Shown piece after piece: positions 17,013 to 25,479 of a stretch of DNA of 64,000 nucleotides. A program made the translations under genes and the position numbers. Origin of the DNA: Aliidiomarina taiwanensis. GTDB lineage: Bacteria > Pseudomonadota > Gammaproteobacteria > Enterobacterales > Alteromonadaceae. The notes beneath the pieces were generated by a model. It searched no databases. It was not told the origin of the DNA and worked only from the letters and a program-made list of their open reading frames with translations. Each line of letters begins with the position of its first letter. Within the stretch, counting starts at the first letter, position 1. The stretch lies in the NCBI RefSeq assembly GCF_003987015.1, contig NZ_PIPQ01000006.1, forward strand, positions 62,001-126,000, in the 5' to 3' direction.

Positions 17013-18658
17013 TATAAATTCTCCATCGTTTGTGGCTGTTCAGCATGGAATTCCACTACACGCTCATCAATGGTTTTAAACTCAAAAGGTGGCTTCTTGC
17101 TGGTAATGGTAAGCAAGGTACACACAAAAGCACTTGCACCATAAGCAGTGAGGGAAGCCAGCAACACGATGTAGTCGCGTAAAAATCCAATGCTGTAGAA
17201 TGACAAGAAAATACCAAATAGCGCGCCTATCACTAACCCGGCACGACGCCCAAAGAAGCCAAAGGACATAAGTCCAATAACCACAGCGGCACCAATGGTA
17301 GCCAGAATTTCAAAGAACACGGCCACCACGCCTGTCATTGCTAATAGCTCAAAGCGTGCTACGACAAACAGCAAGAAGGCGATGATTACGGAGCTGGTAA
17401 AGGCCAAGTTCGTTACCCTGCTCCAGTACAAGCTGGCAATAACCGGGAACACAATGGCACCCCACAAGGCTCCTACAAAAATAAGCATCGATAAAATATC
17501 GAGCTTCAAGCTTGCGAAAATAACGCCCAGTGTGGTCGCTGTAACCATGGTCATACGTCCAACCCACACCATAGTGGTTGGATTCGGCTTATTTTTACTA
17601 ATCTGCTTACCGTAGATATCTGTCATGACAATAGAAGATAAAGCCGATAAGTCAGAGTCTGCCGTTGAGGACAAAGAACCAATAATCATCACAAACAGCA
17701 AGACCACCATAATGGGTGACAAGTAGGTTGCCGCCATTTGTGGAATCAGGTTATTCAAGTCGCCGTTAATAGGCTCTACCCCTGCCAGCAAAGCCAACAG
17801 CCCTAGCATACCAAGGCCTATAACAATGGAGCCATAACCAATGGTTGCGGTAATGAAGCTGGGTTTAATTAAGTCTTCTCGCACAGCAAATAAGCGCTGG
17901 GCAATGGTTTGGTTACCTATGGCATAGGCTAGAACAGCTACGAAGAAGGGAGCACCCTGCTCCAGTATAGCTGTAGGGGAATAAAAGCTTGCTTGTTCTG
18001 GGGTTAAATTCACCATCCCAACTTCAAAAAGCTCAGGCCCTCCAAGCTTAAAGAAAATAATGGGTATAATAATAACTGCAGCGACTACCATAGCAATGAG
18101 CTGGCCAAAGTCGGTAAAGACTGACGAGCGGAACCCTGACCAGAAGGTATACGACAACACGCCAACCCCCGCTATTAACACACCTTGGACGAAGCTGAGT
18201 GGGGAAAGAATATCAACCAAAGCCCCTGCTGCTGTGAAGTTCACCATCAAGCTAATAACGCTTCCCACCACGTTAGACCCAGCAAGCATAAGCTGGCTGG
18301 CGCTCCCGTGACGGGCATGCATGATTTCAGCAAGGGTATGTGCATCAGGTGCTAGCTTGCGGAAACGGCGACCAAAGGGGTAAATGAACAAAATCATTAA
18401 GGCTCCCCATAGCCCGTAGTGAATAGCCCCTGATAAACCATACTTATATCCTGAGCTAGCTGCAGCGTAGAAAGAGGCAGCCCAAATCCAGGTGGCTGTC
18501 ATACTGGCAGCCGACATACTAAAACCAACAGAACCACTCGACACCATATAACTATCAGCGTTTTCTTGGCGACGACCTATACGCAAGGTCAGTAAAAAAG
18601 TTAAGCCATAGAACGCAAATAAAATTATCATTGCACTGGTTGTAGAAAATTGAAACAT
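17012..18658 (-). CDS. Sodium:solute symporter family protein
   Basis: A 548-residue SSS (LeuT-fold) symporter with about 13 membrane helices. The N-terminal part shows the family pattern YMVSSGSVGFSMSAASMTATWIWAASFY around residue 45, then DAHTLAEIMHARHG, GFRSSVFTDFGQ, and SLSSTADSDLSALSS, where the serines match the Na2 site region. Substrate cannot be read from sequence; the urea/proline/acetate branches all look like this. ATG 18658 follows AGGAG by five bases; a frame extension to 18712 adds 18 residues. Its neighbour tmm suggests an amine or quaternary ammonium substrate, but this is inference. Confidence 0.88.
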   Translation of the reverse strand: MFQFSTTSAMIILFAFYGLTFLLTLRIGRRQENADSYMVSSGSVGFSMSAASMTATWIWAASFYAAASSGYKYGLSGAIHYGLWGALMILFIYPFGRRFRKLAPDAHTLAEIMHARHGSASQLMLAGSNVVGSVISLMVNFTAAGALVDILSPLSFVQGVLIAGVGVLSYTFWSGFRSSVFTDFGQLIAMVVAAVIIIPIIFFKLGGPELFEVGMVNLTPEQASFYSPTAILEQGAPFFVAVLAYAIGNQTIAQRLFAVREDLIKPSFITATIGYGSIVIGLGMLGLLALLAGVEPINGDLNNLIPQMAATYLSPIMVVLLFVMIIGSLSSTADSDLSALSSIVMTDIYGKQISKNKPNPTTMVWVGRMTMVTATTLGVIFASLKLDILSMLIFVGALWGAIVFPVIASLYWSRVTNLAFTSSVIIAFLLFVVARFELLAMTGVVAVFFEILATIGAAVVIGLMSFGFFGRRAGLVIGALFGIFLSFYSIGFLRDYIVLLASLTAYGASAFVCTLLTITSKKPPFEFKTIDERVVEFHAEQPQTMENL

Positions 18659-18758
18659 GCTTACTCCTAACAAACCGCTTGCGAGTAGGCACTCGAATAA
18701 TAGGGCATTCAAAGTGCTTTATAGTCGCGAAAAGCATGCGGCACGATTGACAGTTCTC

Positions 18759-18810
18759 ATTTATAAACAGGGCGTTTAGTGCATTGCCTACTTAACATTT
18801 GTTTATAAAT
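18759..18810. promoter_or_regulatory. Inverted TTTATAAA pair before the symporter
   Basis: ATTTATAAAC (18759-18768) and GTTTATAAAT (18801-18810) are exact reverse complements with a 42-bp offset, about four helical turns. They lie 101-152 bases upstream of the symporter start. Function is unproven. Confidence 0.35.
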
Positions 18811-18901
18811 AAGCGCTAAAAAACCTAAGCGTAATCAGGACAACAGAGCAGGATTACTACTCAGGATGTGACATTGTCTGGCGAGGCCAGATTCAAAAAT
18901 G

Positions 18902-18930
18902 ATAGGGAGCAGCTAACAGCTGCCCCCTAT
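18902..18930. other. Orphan hairpin before copA
   Basis: ATAGGG and GCAGCT (18902-18914) pair with AGCTGC and CCCTAT (18918-18930), 12 of 13 positions, loop AAC. There is no T tract on the plus strand; on the minus strand it is followed by ATTTTTG, but no minus-strand gene lies upstream. Confidence 0.45.
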
Positions 18931-19045
18931 AGAAGAGCTTTACCTTAACATTATTCAGAGAAATAGCCAAAAACAGTCACATTCGCTAATTCTTGGGCCA
19001 TCACGTTATACTTATTCAAAATTCGGCAAAGTGATAGGAGTGTCT

Positions 19046-21496
19046 ATGCAACCTCAGAAGTACCAATTAGAGTTTCCAGTGACAGGACTTACATGTGCAG
19101 GCTGTGTCCGCCGGGCAACCCAAGCAATAGAAAAGGCCGAAGGCGTTACCGAGGCTTCGGTTAATTTAGCCAACGCTAAAGCCACTGTTACCGCCACAGG
19201 TGGGGAAGCTTCTGCTGGCGTTGCCGAACAACTAAAACAAGCGGGATACCCTGCCCAAACTGAAGAAATAGAACTTCAGTTGCTAGGTATGCACTGCGCT
19301 TCTTGCGTGTCGAAAGTGGAAGGCGCATTAGCCAAACTACCGGGCGTCATTCACGCCCGCGTCAATTTAGCTGCTGAAACAGCGTCTGTAGACATTCTTG
19401 CTCACACCGTCAGTAACAAAGAATTGATAGACGCCATTCAGTCTGCTGGCTATAAGGCTGAGTTGCGCAGCGAAAACCGTGCGGATGCTGAAGCAGAACA
19501 AGCTAAGTCCATGAAAAGCCTACAGTCCGCTTTTTGGTTTGCGATGGTCATGACCTTACCCGTTTTCGTGTTAGAAATGGGCAGCCATTTTGTACCCGCC
19601 ATAAATAACTGGGTTGCAAACACACTTGGGCAATCCTTAAATTGGCATATTCAATTTGTTCTCACCACTTTAGTCTTGGTTTTCCCAGGCCGTCGTTTTT
19701 ACCAAACGGGTATTCCTGCCCTCTTCCGCGGCTCGCCTGACATGAATAGTTTAGTAGCCATGGGAACCATTTCTGCTTGGATGTTTTCCAGCATAGCAAC
19801 CTTCTTCCCTACGCTATTACCAGAGGGGTCACAACACGTTTATTTTGAAGCCGCTGCAGTTATTGTCACTTTAATATTACTTGGGCGAGTGCTTGAAGCC
19901 CGAGCAAAAGGCCGTACCGGCGATGCAATTAAGCACTTACTTAGCCTGCAGGGCACGACCGCAAGGGTACGCATTGACGGCGAACTAAAAGAAATGAACG
20001 TGGACGAGCTTACCGAAGGCATGGAACTAGACGTTCGCCCAGGTGAGCGTATCGCCGTAGACGGTATAGTCCTTTCAGGGCAAAGCTATGTGGACGAGTC
20101 CATGCTAACGGGCGAGCCCGAGCCTGTGTTAAAGCAGGTGGACGACACCCTAGTAGGCGGTACTGTGAATAAAAATGGCGCCTTTACCTATCGGGTCACC
20201 AAAGTGGGTAAGGACACTGTCCTTGCGCAAATTATTCGCATGGTGGAGCAAGCACAAAGTGCCCGCTTACCGGTGCAAGCATTGGTTGACAAAGTCACAG
20301 CCGTGTTTGTGCCCGTCGTCATTTTTCTCGCGGCCCTGACGTTTGTTATTTGGTTGATTTTTGGCGAGTCTCCCGCTTTAAGCTTTGCCCTTATCAACAC
20401 GGTGGCTGTGTTAATTATAGCGTGCCCTTGTGCTATGGGACTGGCCACGCCGGTTTCTATTATGGTGGGTACCGGTCGTGCTGCGGAAACGGGAGTATTA
20501 TTTCGCAAAGGTGAGTCCTTACAAACCCTACGCAGCGTAGCTGTTGTAGCTCTTGACAAAACCGGCACGCTAACCGAAGGGAAGCCGAAGCTCACAGACT
20601 TTGACACCACCGACGCCTTTGCTACAGACGAACTACTTGCCATTGTCGCGGCTATTGAGGAGCGCTCCGAGCACCCCATTGCAGACGCTTTAGTACAAGC
20701 GGCAAAAGAGAAAAACTTATCTTTACCTGCTGTTGAAAATTTTGAGTCTCTTACTGGCTTAGGTGTAAAAGCAGAAGTAGCAGGTCGCTCTGTGCTTATT
20801 GGCTCGAAGCGTTTGTTAGACCAACAAAATATAGACATTTCCAGCTTATCGGAGCAGGCCAAGGCGCTAGGTAAAGAAGGCAAGTCCCCTTTGTATGTTG
20901 CGGTAAACAATGAGTTAGCCGCACTTGTGGCCGTTGCCGATACTCTACGAGAAACCACAGCCTCAGCTATTCAAGCATTACACGCACAAGGTTTAAAAGT
21001 AGCCATGATTACTGGTGACAACCAGCGCACTGCCGACGCCATTGCTGCCAAGCTCGACATTGATCACGTGGTTGCAGAGGTTATGCCTGAAGGCAAAGTA
21101 GAGGCACTAAAAGAACTTAAGGAAAGCTTTGGTGCTGTTGCCTTTGTCGGTGACGGCATAAACGATGCGCCTGCGCTTGCAGAAGCCGACATTGGCATAG
21201 CCATTGGCTCAGGCACAGATGTAGCGATAGAAGCTGCCGACGTGGTGCTGATGCGGGCAGACCTTCAGGGTGTGGTACATGCAAATACCATTAGTAAAGC
21301 AACAATCCTTAATATAAAACAAAACTTGTTCTGGGCATTCGCATATAATGCGTTATTAATTCCTGTTGCAGCCGGTGTGTTATACCCAAGTTTTGGGGTG
21401 TTGCTGTCACCTATGTTAGCCGCTGCGGCTATGGCCTTGTCCAGCGTATTTGTTATTACCAACGCATTGCGACTACGGCACATAAAACTCAAATGA
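19046..21496 (+). CDS. copA: Copper-translocating P1B-type ATPase
   Basis: Exports Cu(I) from the cytoplasm using ATP. The 816-residue protein has two N-terminal heavy-metal-associated domains with GLTCAGC (cysteines 17 and 20) and GMHCASC (near 83-86), about eight membrane helices, the ion-site CPC in [12 protein letters not shown] (about 460-462), the phosphorylation motif DKTGTLTEG (D near 504), the HP motif (SEHPIADAL) and [10 protein letters not shown]. These define a CopA-type, not zinc, pump. ATG 19046 has AGGAG upstream; an in-frame start at 19031 adds five residues. A Fur box overlaps its stop codon. Confidence 0.95.
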   Translation: MQPQKYQLEFPVTGLTCAGCVRRATQAIEKAEGVTEASVNLANAKATVTATGGEASAGVAEQLKQAGYPAQTEEIELQLLGMHCASCVSKVEGALAKLPGVIHARVNLAAETASVDILAHTVSNKELIDAIQSAGYKAELRSENRADAEAEQAKSMKSLQSAFWFAMVMTLPVFVLEMGSHFVPAINNWVANTLGQSLNWHIQFVLTTLVLVFPGRRFYQTGIPALFRGSPDMNSLVAMGTISAWMFSSIATFFPTLLPEGSQHVYFEAAAVIVTLILLGRVLEARAKGRTGDAIKHLLSLQGTTARVRIDGELKEMNVDELTEGMELDVRPGERIAVDGIVLSGQSYVDESMLTGEPEPVLKQVDDTLVGGTVNKNGAFTYRVTKVGKDTVLAQIIRMVEQAQSARLPVQALVDKVTAVFVPVVIFLAALTFVIWLIFGESPALSFALINTVAVLIIACPCAMGLATPVSIMVGTGRAAETGVLFRKGESLQTLRSVAVVALDKTGTLTEGKPKLTDFDTTDAFATDELLAIVAAIEERSEHPIADALVQAAKEKNLSLPAVENFESLTGLGVKAEVAGRSVLIGSKRLLDQQNIDISSLSEQAKALGKEGKSPLYVAVNNELAALVAVADTLRETTASAIQALHAQGLKVAMITGDNQRTADAIAAKLDIDHVVAEVMPEGKVEALKELKESFGAVAFVGDGINDAPALAEADIGIAIGSGTDVAIEAADVVLMRADLQGVVHANTISKATILNIKQNLFWAFAYNALLIPVAAGVLYPSFGVLLSPMLAAAAMALSSVFVITNALRLRHIKLK

Positions 21497-21531
21497 TAAT
21501 GATTGTCATTTAGATATTACTGATTTAGAAT
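21494..21531 (+). promoter_or_regulatory. Fur box and promoter of the fbpABC operon
   Basis: TGATAATGATTGTCA (21494-21508) matches the 7-1-7 Fur consensus TGATAATnATTATCA with one mismatch. It overlaps a -35 hexamer TTGTCA (21503-21508), which is 17 bases from TAGAAT (21526-21531), 5 of 6 for -10. This is a textbook Fe-Fur repression layout, and its first bases are the copA stop codon. Confidence 0.85.
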
Positions 21532-21561
21532 GGCGGCACGTTCAAAAAAGAGAGAAAGTTT

Positions 21562-22593
21562 ATGAAACCAATAGTCAAAATAACTCTTATTGTTGTCGTG
21601 CTCGCCAGCATTGTCTTTTTACTTGCGCCTAAGCATGAAACAGAAAGTGTAAACGTGTACAGCTCTCGCAACGAAAGTTTAATTAAGCCTTTGTTAGATG
21701 AATTTACAGCTGAAACAGGCATCAAGGTAAACTTATTAACAGGCAGTGGCGACGGCTTACTAACACGTCTCGCGAACGAAGGCCGAAACACCAACGCCGA
21801 CTTGTTTTTAACCGTTGACGCTGGCGCCTTGCACAGAGCCAAGGTTGCTGAGCTTTTTCAGCCCGTCCAGTCCGCCACACTCAATAGTGCTATTCCTGCG
21901 AATCGCCGCGACCGAGATAACGAATGGTTTGCCTTGAGTATGCGGGCTCGTACCATCTTCTATTCAAATGAACGCGTTGACCCAAGCGAGCTAAGCAACT
22001 ACTTAGACTTAGCCGACGAGAAGTGGCGTGGCCGCATTTGCGTACGTAGCTCAGACAACCTGTATAACCAGTCTCTGGTAGCTTCTATGATTGCCCATCA
22101 CGGCGAAGAAGTAACGGAAGAGTGGGCGCGCGGCTTTGTTGCTAACTTTGCTCGTAAACCTGTAGGCGGTGACCGCGACCAGCTTCATGCTGTTGCTTCC
22201 GGTCTATGTGATATCGCCATTGCCAACAGCTACTATTACGGCGGTATGATTGCCAGCGACGACGAAACCAATAAAGAAACCACCGACAAGGTGTCTATTT
22301 TCTGGGCCTCTCAAGAGGAAGAAGGCACCCATGTAAACGTGAGCGGTATTGGCCTGCTGCGTTACGCTAAAAACCCAGAGAAAGCCATTCAACTTATGGA
22401 GTTTTTAGCCAGTGAAGCGTCGCAAGAATGGTACGCAGAAGCCAATCAGGAATTCCCTGTTCGGCCTGGTACTGACCTCAGCGATATCCTTGAGGCGTGG
22501 GGTGAGTTCAAGGCAGACCCTCTACCTATCAGTGCCCTAGGCGAAAACAACGCTAACGCGGTTCGCGTAATGAACCGGGCTGGCTGGCGCTAA
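21562..22593 (+). CDS. fbpA: Ferric iron ABC transporter substrate-binding protein
   Basis: A periplasmic Fe(3+)-binding protein of the FbpA/FutA class. The 343-residue product has an N-terminal hydrophobic segment (residues 4-22) that may be a signal anchor or cleaved signal; VNVYSSRNESLIKPLLDEF then starts the mature fold. The tyrosine pair SYYYGG (near residue 230) fits the iron-binding tyrosines of this family, and NADLFLTVDAG is typical. First gene of a three-gene operon behind a Fur-controlled promoter, which supports iron as substrate. Confidence 0.92.
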   Translation: MKPIVKITLIVVVLASIVFLLAPKHETESVNVYSSRNESLIKPLLDEFTAETGIKVNLLTGSGDGLLTRLANEGRNTNADLFLTVDAGALHRAKVAELFQPVQSATLNSAIPANRRDRDNEWFALSMRARTIFYSNERVDPSELSNYLDLADEKWRGRICVRSSDNLYNQSLVASMIAHHGEEVTEEWARGFVANFARKPVGGDRDQLHAVASGLCDIAIANSYYYGGMIASDDETNKETTDKVSIFWASQEEEGTHVNVSGIGLLRYAKNPEKAIQLMEFLASEASQEWYAEANQEFPVRPGTDLSDILEAWGEFKADPLPISALGENNANAVRVMNRAGWR

Positions 22594-22599
22594 ACTCCT

Positions 22600-24342
22600 A
22601 TGTCTACAGCCACAAAGCTTTCAAAGAAACTCACACCGGAGCATGCTTTTAGCATGCTCCGTACGTATAGCCTCCCCCTGGTTGCAACCTTGGTTTGCTT
22701 ACCCTTAATTGTGGTGGTCGCTGCTTTTTTTATTGGCTTTGTTGGCGCAGAACAGCGCGAAACCCTTGCTCACCTTTGGAACTTCGTCATTGGTGAATAT
22801 ATTTGGCACACCTTTGTGCTTATGGTGGGCGTCGGTATTCTCGTCACCATGATAGGCGTCAGTGCGGCTTGGCTAACCACTGTCTGCGACTTCAAAGGTG
22901 TTTCTTGGCTCCGCTGGGCCTTGTTGCTGCCTCTTGCTATGCCTGCTTACATTACAGCGTATACCTACAGCGGTATGCTCAGTTTTGAAGGGCCTGTGCA
23001 AAGTCTGCTGCGTGATCTTACTGGCTGGAAGTTTGGCGAGTACTTCTTCCCTGACATTCGCTCGCTCCCTGGAGCCATCCTGGTTTTGAGCTTCGTGCTG
23101 TTCCCTTATGTTTATCTTATTACACGGGCTGCTTTTATTGAGCAGTCGCGAGCGGCCCTTGAAGCAGCACGCACTTTAGGTATAACACCAACGCAAAGTT
23201 TCTGGCGTGTTGCTCTGCCAATGGCCCGCCCTGCTATTGCCACAGGGCTCACCCTGGCACTCATGGAAACCCTTGCTGACTACGGCACAGTGCAATATTT
23301 TGGTATTACAACGTTTACCACAGGTATTTTCAGAACCTGGTACGGCATGAACGATCAAATTGGTGCGCTGCAGCTTGCGAGTATCTTGTTAAGTGCTGTG
23401 GTAGTACTTATGGTGGTTGAACGTATTTCCCGGCGCCAATCTCAATATCACTCTGCAGGCCGTAGTAAACACTGTGTACGCCCTTTTAAGCTAACGGGTA
23501 TTCGCGCAGTGCTGGCCTTTATTGCCTGTTTTATTCCTGTGTTGTTGGGCTTTATTCTGCCTGCTTTGCAATTGCTTACTTGGTCCTTTGAACGGCTCCA
23601 TGTGTGGTTAGAGCCAGACTTTATCGCCCTTATTCGTAACAGTTTAGTGCTTGCTATTAGTGCCTCAGTGATTACTGTTTTGGTTGCTTTGTGGCTGTGT
23701 TACGGCAAGCGCCGCATTCACACGCCACTGACTCGCGCCAGCATTAACTTTGCTTCACTTGGCTACGCCATACCGGGCGTAGTGATTGCTGTGGGGGTCA
23801 TTGTTCCTTTTGCCTGGCTAGACAATAAAATCATTCAGGTATCCGAACTCTTGTTCGGCATCAATCCCGGCTTATTACTTTCAGGCACAATAGTCGCTTT
23901 ATTGTTTGCCTACTTAGTGCGCTTCTTGTCTGTTTCGATACAAACCATCGACAGCGGCTTGTCACAAATCAGTACGGCCATGGACGAGTCTGGAAAAATA
24001 CTTGGTTTAAATGCACAAGAAATACTTGCTCGCATTCATTTTCCATTGTTAAAAACAAGCCTACTGACTGCCACTATTCTGGTGTTTGTGGATGTATTAA
24101 AAGAGCTGCCGGCCACCCTGATTTTACGGCCATTTAACTTCAACACACTGGCTGTACGGGCTTTTGAACTAGCAGGTGATGAACGACTAGCTGAAGCTGG
24201 TCCTGCCGCTCTAATGATTGTGCTGGCCGGTTTAATTCCCGTAATATTCTTAAGTCGCGCCATGCAAGCACGGCATGACAAAAACAACCAGGTAGCACCA
24301 ACACCGAAAGCTGAGGAGATCTATGAGCCTGTTAAAACTTGA
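22600..24342 (+). CDS. fbpB: Ferric iron ABC transporter permease
   Basis: A 580-residue double permease with two fused six-helix halves, as in FbpB/SfuB. Each half carries an EAA loop for docking the ATPase: EAARTLGITPTQSFWRVALPMARPA in the first, and DESGKILGLNAQEILARIHFP in the second. It starts 7 bases after fbpA and its end overlaps fbpC by 20 bases, indicating tight coupling. No clear Shine-Dalgarno precedes the ATG, consistent with reliance on translational coupling. Confidence 0.92.
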   Translation: MSTATKLSKKLTPEHAFSMLRTYSLPLVATLVCLPLIVVVAAFFIGFVGAEQRETLAHLWNFVIGEYIWHTFVLMVGVGILVTMIGVSAAWLTTVCDFKGVSWLRWALLLPLAMPAYITAYTYSGMLSFEGPVQSLLRDLTGWKFGEYFFPDIRSLPGAILVLSFVLFPYVYLITRAAFIEQSRAALEAARTLGITPTQSFWRVALPMARPAIATGLTLALMETLADYGTVQYFGITTFTTGIFRTWYGMNDQIGALQLASILLSAVVVLMVVERISRRQSQYHSAGRSKHCVRPFKLTGIRAVLAFIACFIPVLLGFILPALQLLTWSFERLHVWLEPDFIALIRNSLVLAISASVITVLVALWLCYGKRRIHTPLTRASINFASLGYAIPGVVIAVGVIVPFAWLDNKIIQVSELLFGINPGLLLSGTIVALLFAYLVRFLSVSIQTIDSGLSQISTAMDESGKILGLNAQEILARIHFPLLKTSLLTATILVFVDVLKELPATLILRPFNFNTLAVRAFELAGDERLAEAGPAALMIVLAGLIPVIFLSRAMQARHDKNNQVAPTPKAEEIYEPVKT

Positions 24343-25378
24343 TCAGGTCGAAGTTGGATTTGGCAAAAATGCGATCGTTGACGACGTAAGCTTTACCCTT
24401 GAAGAAGGCGAGATTGGCTGCCTACTTGGCCCAAGTGGCTGCGGTAAAACCACGTTACTACGCGCCATTGCAGGCTTTGAACCTATTCGTCGCGGTAGTA
24501 TTGAAATTGGCGAACGTTTAGTAAGCTCTTTAGCACAGCAAATTCCGCCAGAAAAGCGCAATGTTGGCATGGTATTCCAAGACTTCGCCCTGTTTCCTCA
24601 TTTGACCGTGGCGGAAAACATTTCTTTTGGTATTCGCAAAGCGTCCAGTGCAGAGCAAGCAGAGCGAGTTCAGCAGTTGCTTAGTCACGTGGGTTTGGCA
24701 GGTTATGGCCCACGTTATCCGCACCAGCTTTCGGGCGGACAACAGCAGCGTATTGCATTAGCTCGCGCCCTTGCACCCCGCCCCCGAATACTGCTTCTCG
24801 ACGAACCTTTCTCCAGCCTAGACGCAGACTTAAGAGAGTCTCTGGCCACCGAGGTGCGGGCTCTTCTAAAAAGCGAAGGTATAACCGCTTTACTGGTGAC
24901 CCACGACCAGCAAGAAGCCTTTGCTATGGCCGATAAAGCCGGTGTTATGTACCACGGCCGTATGCTTCAATGGGACAGACCCTACGAGCTATATCACGAA
25001 CCCACACACCAGTTAGTCGCGAACTTCATTGGTCATGGTGTGCTTTTACGTGGTTCCATTACAACCGACCAAAAAGTACAATGCCCCCTTGGCTTATTGC
25101 ATGGCGACGAAGTACCTGCAAATGCAGCCGGGGAAGAAGTAGACGTACTGGTGCGTCCGGATGATATTATTCTAGATGACAGCAGTGAACGCCGGGCCAC
25201 CATTATTGGTAAAGGTTTTCGTGGTGCTCACTATTTATACACAGTGGCTTTATCCGACGGAACCCAAGTGTACTGTATGTCTCCTTCACATCATCAGTAC
25301 AGTATAGGGGCAGAAGTTGGGCTCCGCCTGAATATAGACCACTTGGTGCTGTTCCCAGCTGGTTTTTGCAAAACTTAA
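24323..25378 (+). CDS. fbpC: Ferric iron ABC transporter ATP-binding protein
   Basis: A 351-residue ATPase with Walker A GPSGCGKTT (near residue 37), Q-loop GMVFQDFALFPHLTV, signature LSGGQQQRIALARAL, Walker B ILLLDEPFSSLD and H-loop LVTHDQ, followed by a C-terminal TOBE-like regulatory domain (about 240-350). The complete motif set contrasts with the dead ATPase at 40.2 kb. GAGGAGA precedes the ATG inside the fbpB coding end. Confidence 0.93.
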   Translation: MSLLKLDQVEVGFGKNAIVDDVSFTLEEGEIGCLLGPSGCGKTTLLRAIAGFEPIRRGSIEIGERLVSSLAQQIPPEKRNVGMVFQDFALFPHLTVAENISFGIRKASSAEQAERVQQLLSHVGLAGYGPRYPHQLSGGQQQRIALARALAPRPRILLLDEPFSSLDADLRESLATEVRALLKSEGITALLVTHDQQEAFAMADKAGVMYHGRMLQWDRPYELYHEPTHQLVANFIGHGVLLRGSITTDQKVQCPLGLLHGDEVPANAAGEEVDVLVRPDDIILDDSSERRATIIGKGFRGAHYLYTVALSDGTQVYCMSPSHHQYSIGAEVGLRLNIDHLVLFPAGFCKT

Positions 25379-25479
25379 CGACTGAGCCAAAGGCCCCTCT
25401 GTATTTCTTGATAACAAATAGCTAACCTTACTTATTAGCTGTGCTAACCTTAACCTGGCTTTCAAGAAAGGAGTGGTCT

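Larger units (their letters stand above)
18659..19045. other. 387-base intergenic region between symporter and copA
   Basis: Divergent promoter region. It holds an inverted pair of TTTATAAA elements (18759-18768 and 18801-18810) on the symporter side and a hairpin at 18902-18930 in the middle. No reading frame of useful length with a ribosome binding site is present. I looked for a CueR-type dyad before copA and did not find one. Confidence 0.6.

Noticed and set aside
18931..19045. CueR- or CsoR-type operator before copA
   Set aside because: I looked for the expected dyad with a long spacer promoter and found none convincing; regulation of copA stays open.
20188..20958. 256-codon minus-strand frame
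   Set aside because: Antisense shadow of the copA catalytic domain; Ser/Thr/Ala-rich composition typical of complementary-strand frames.
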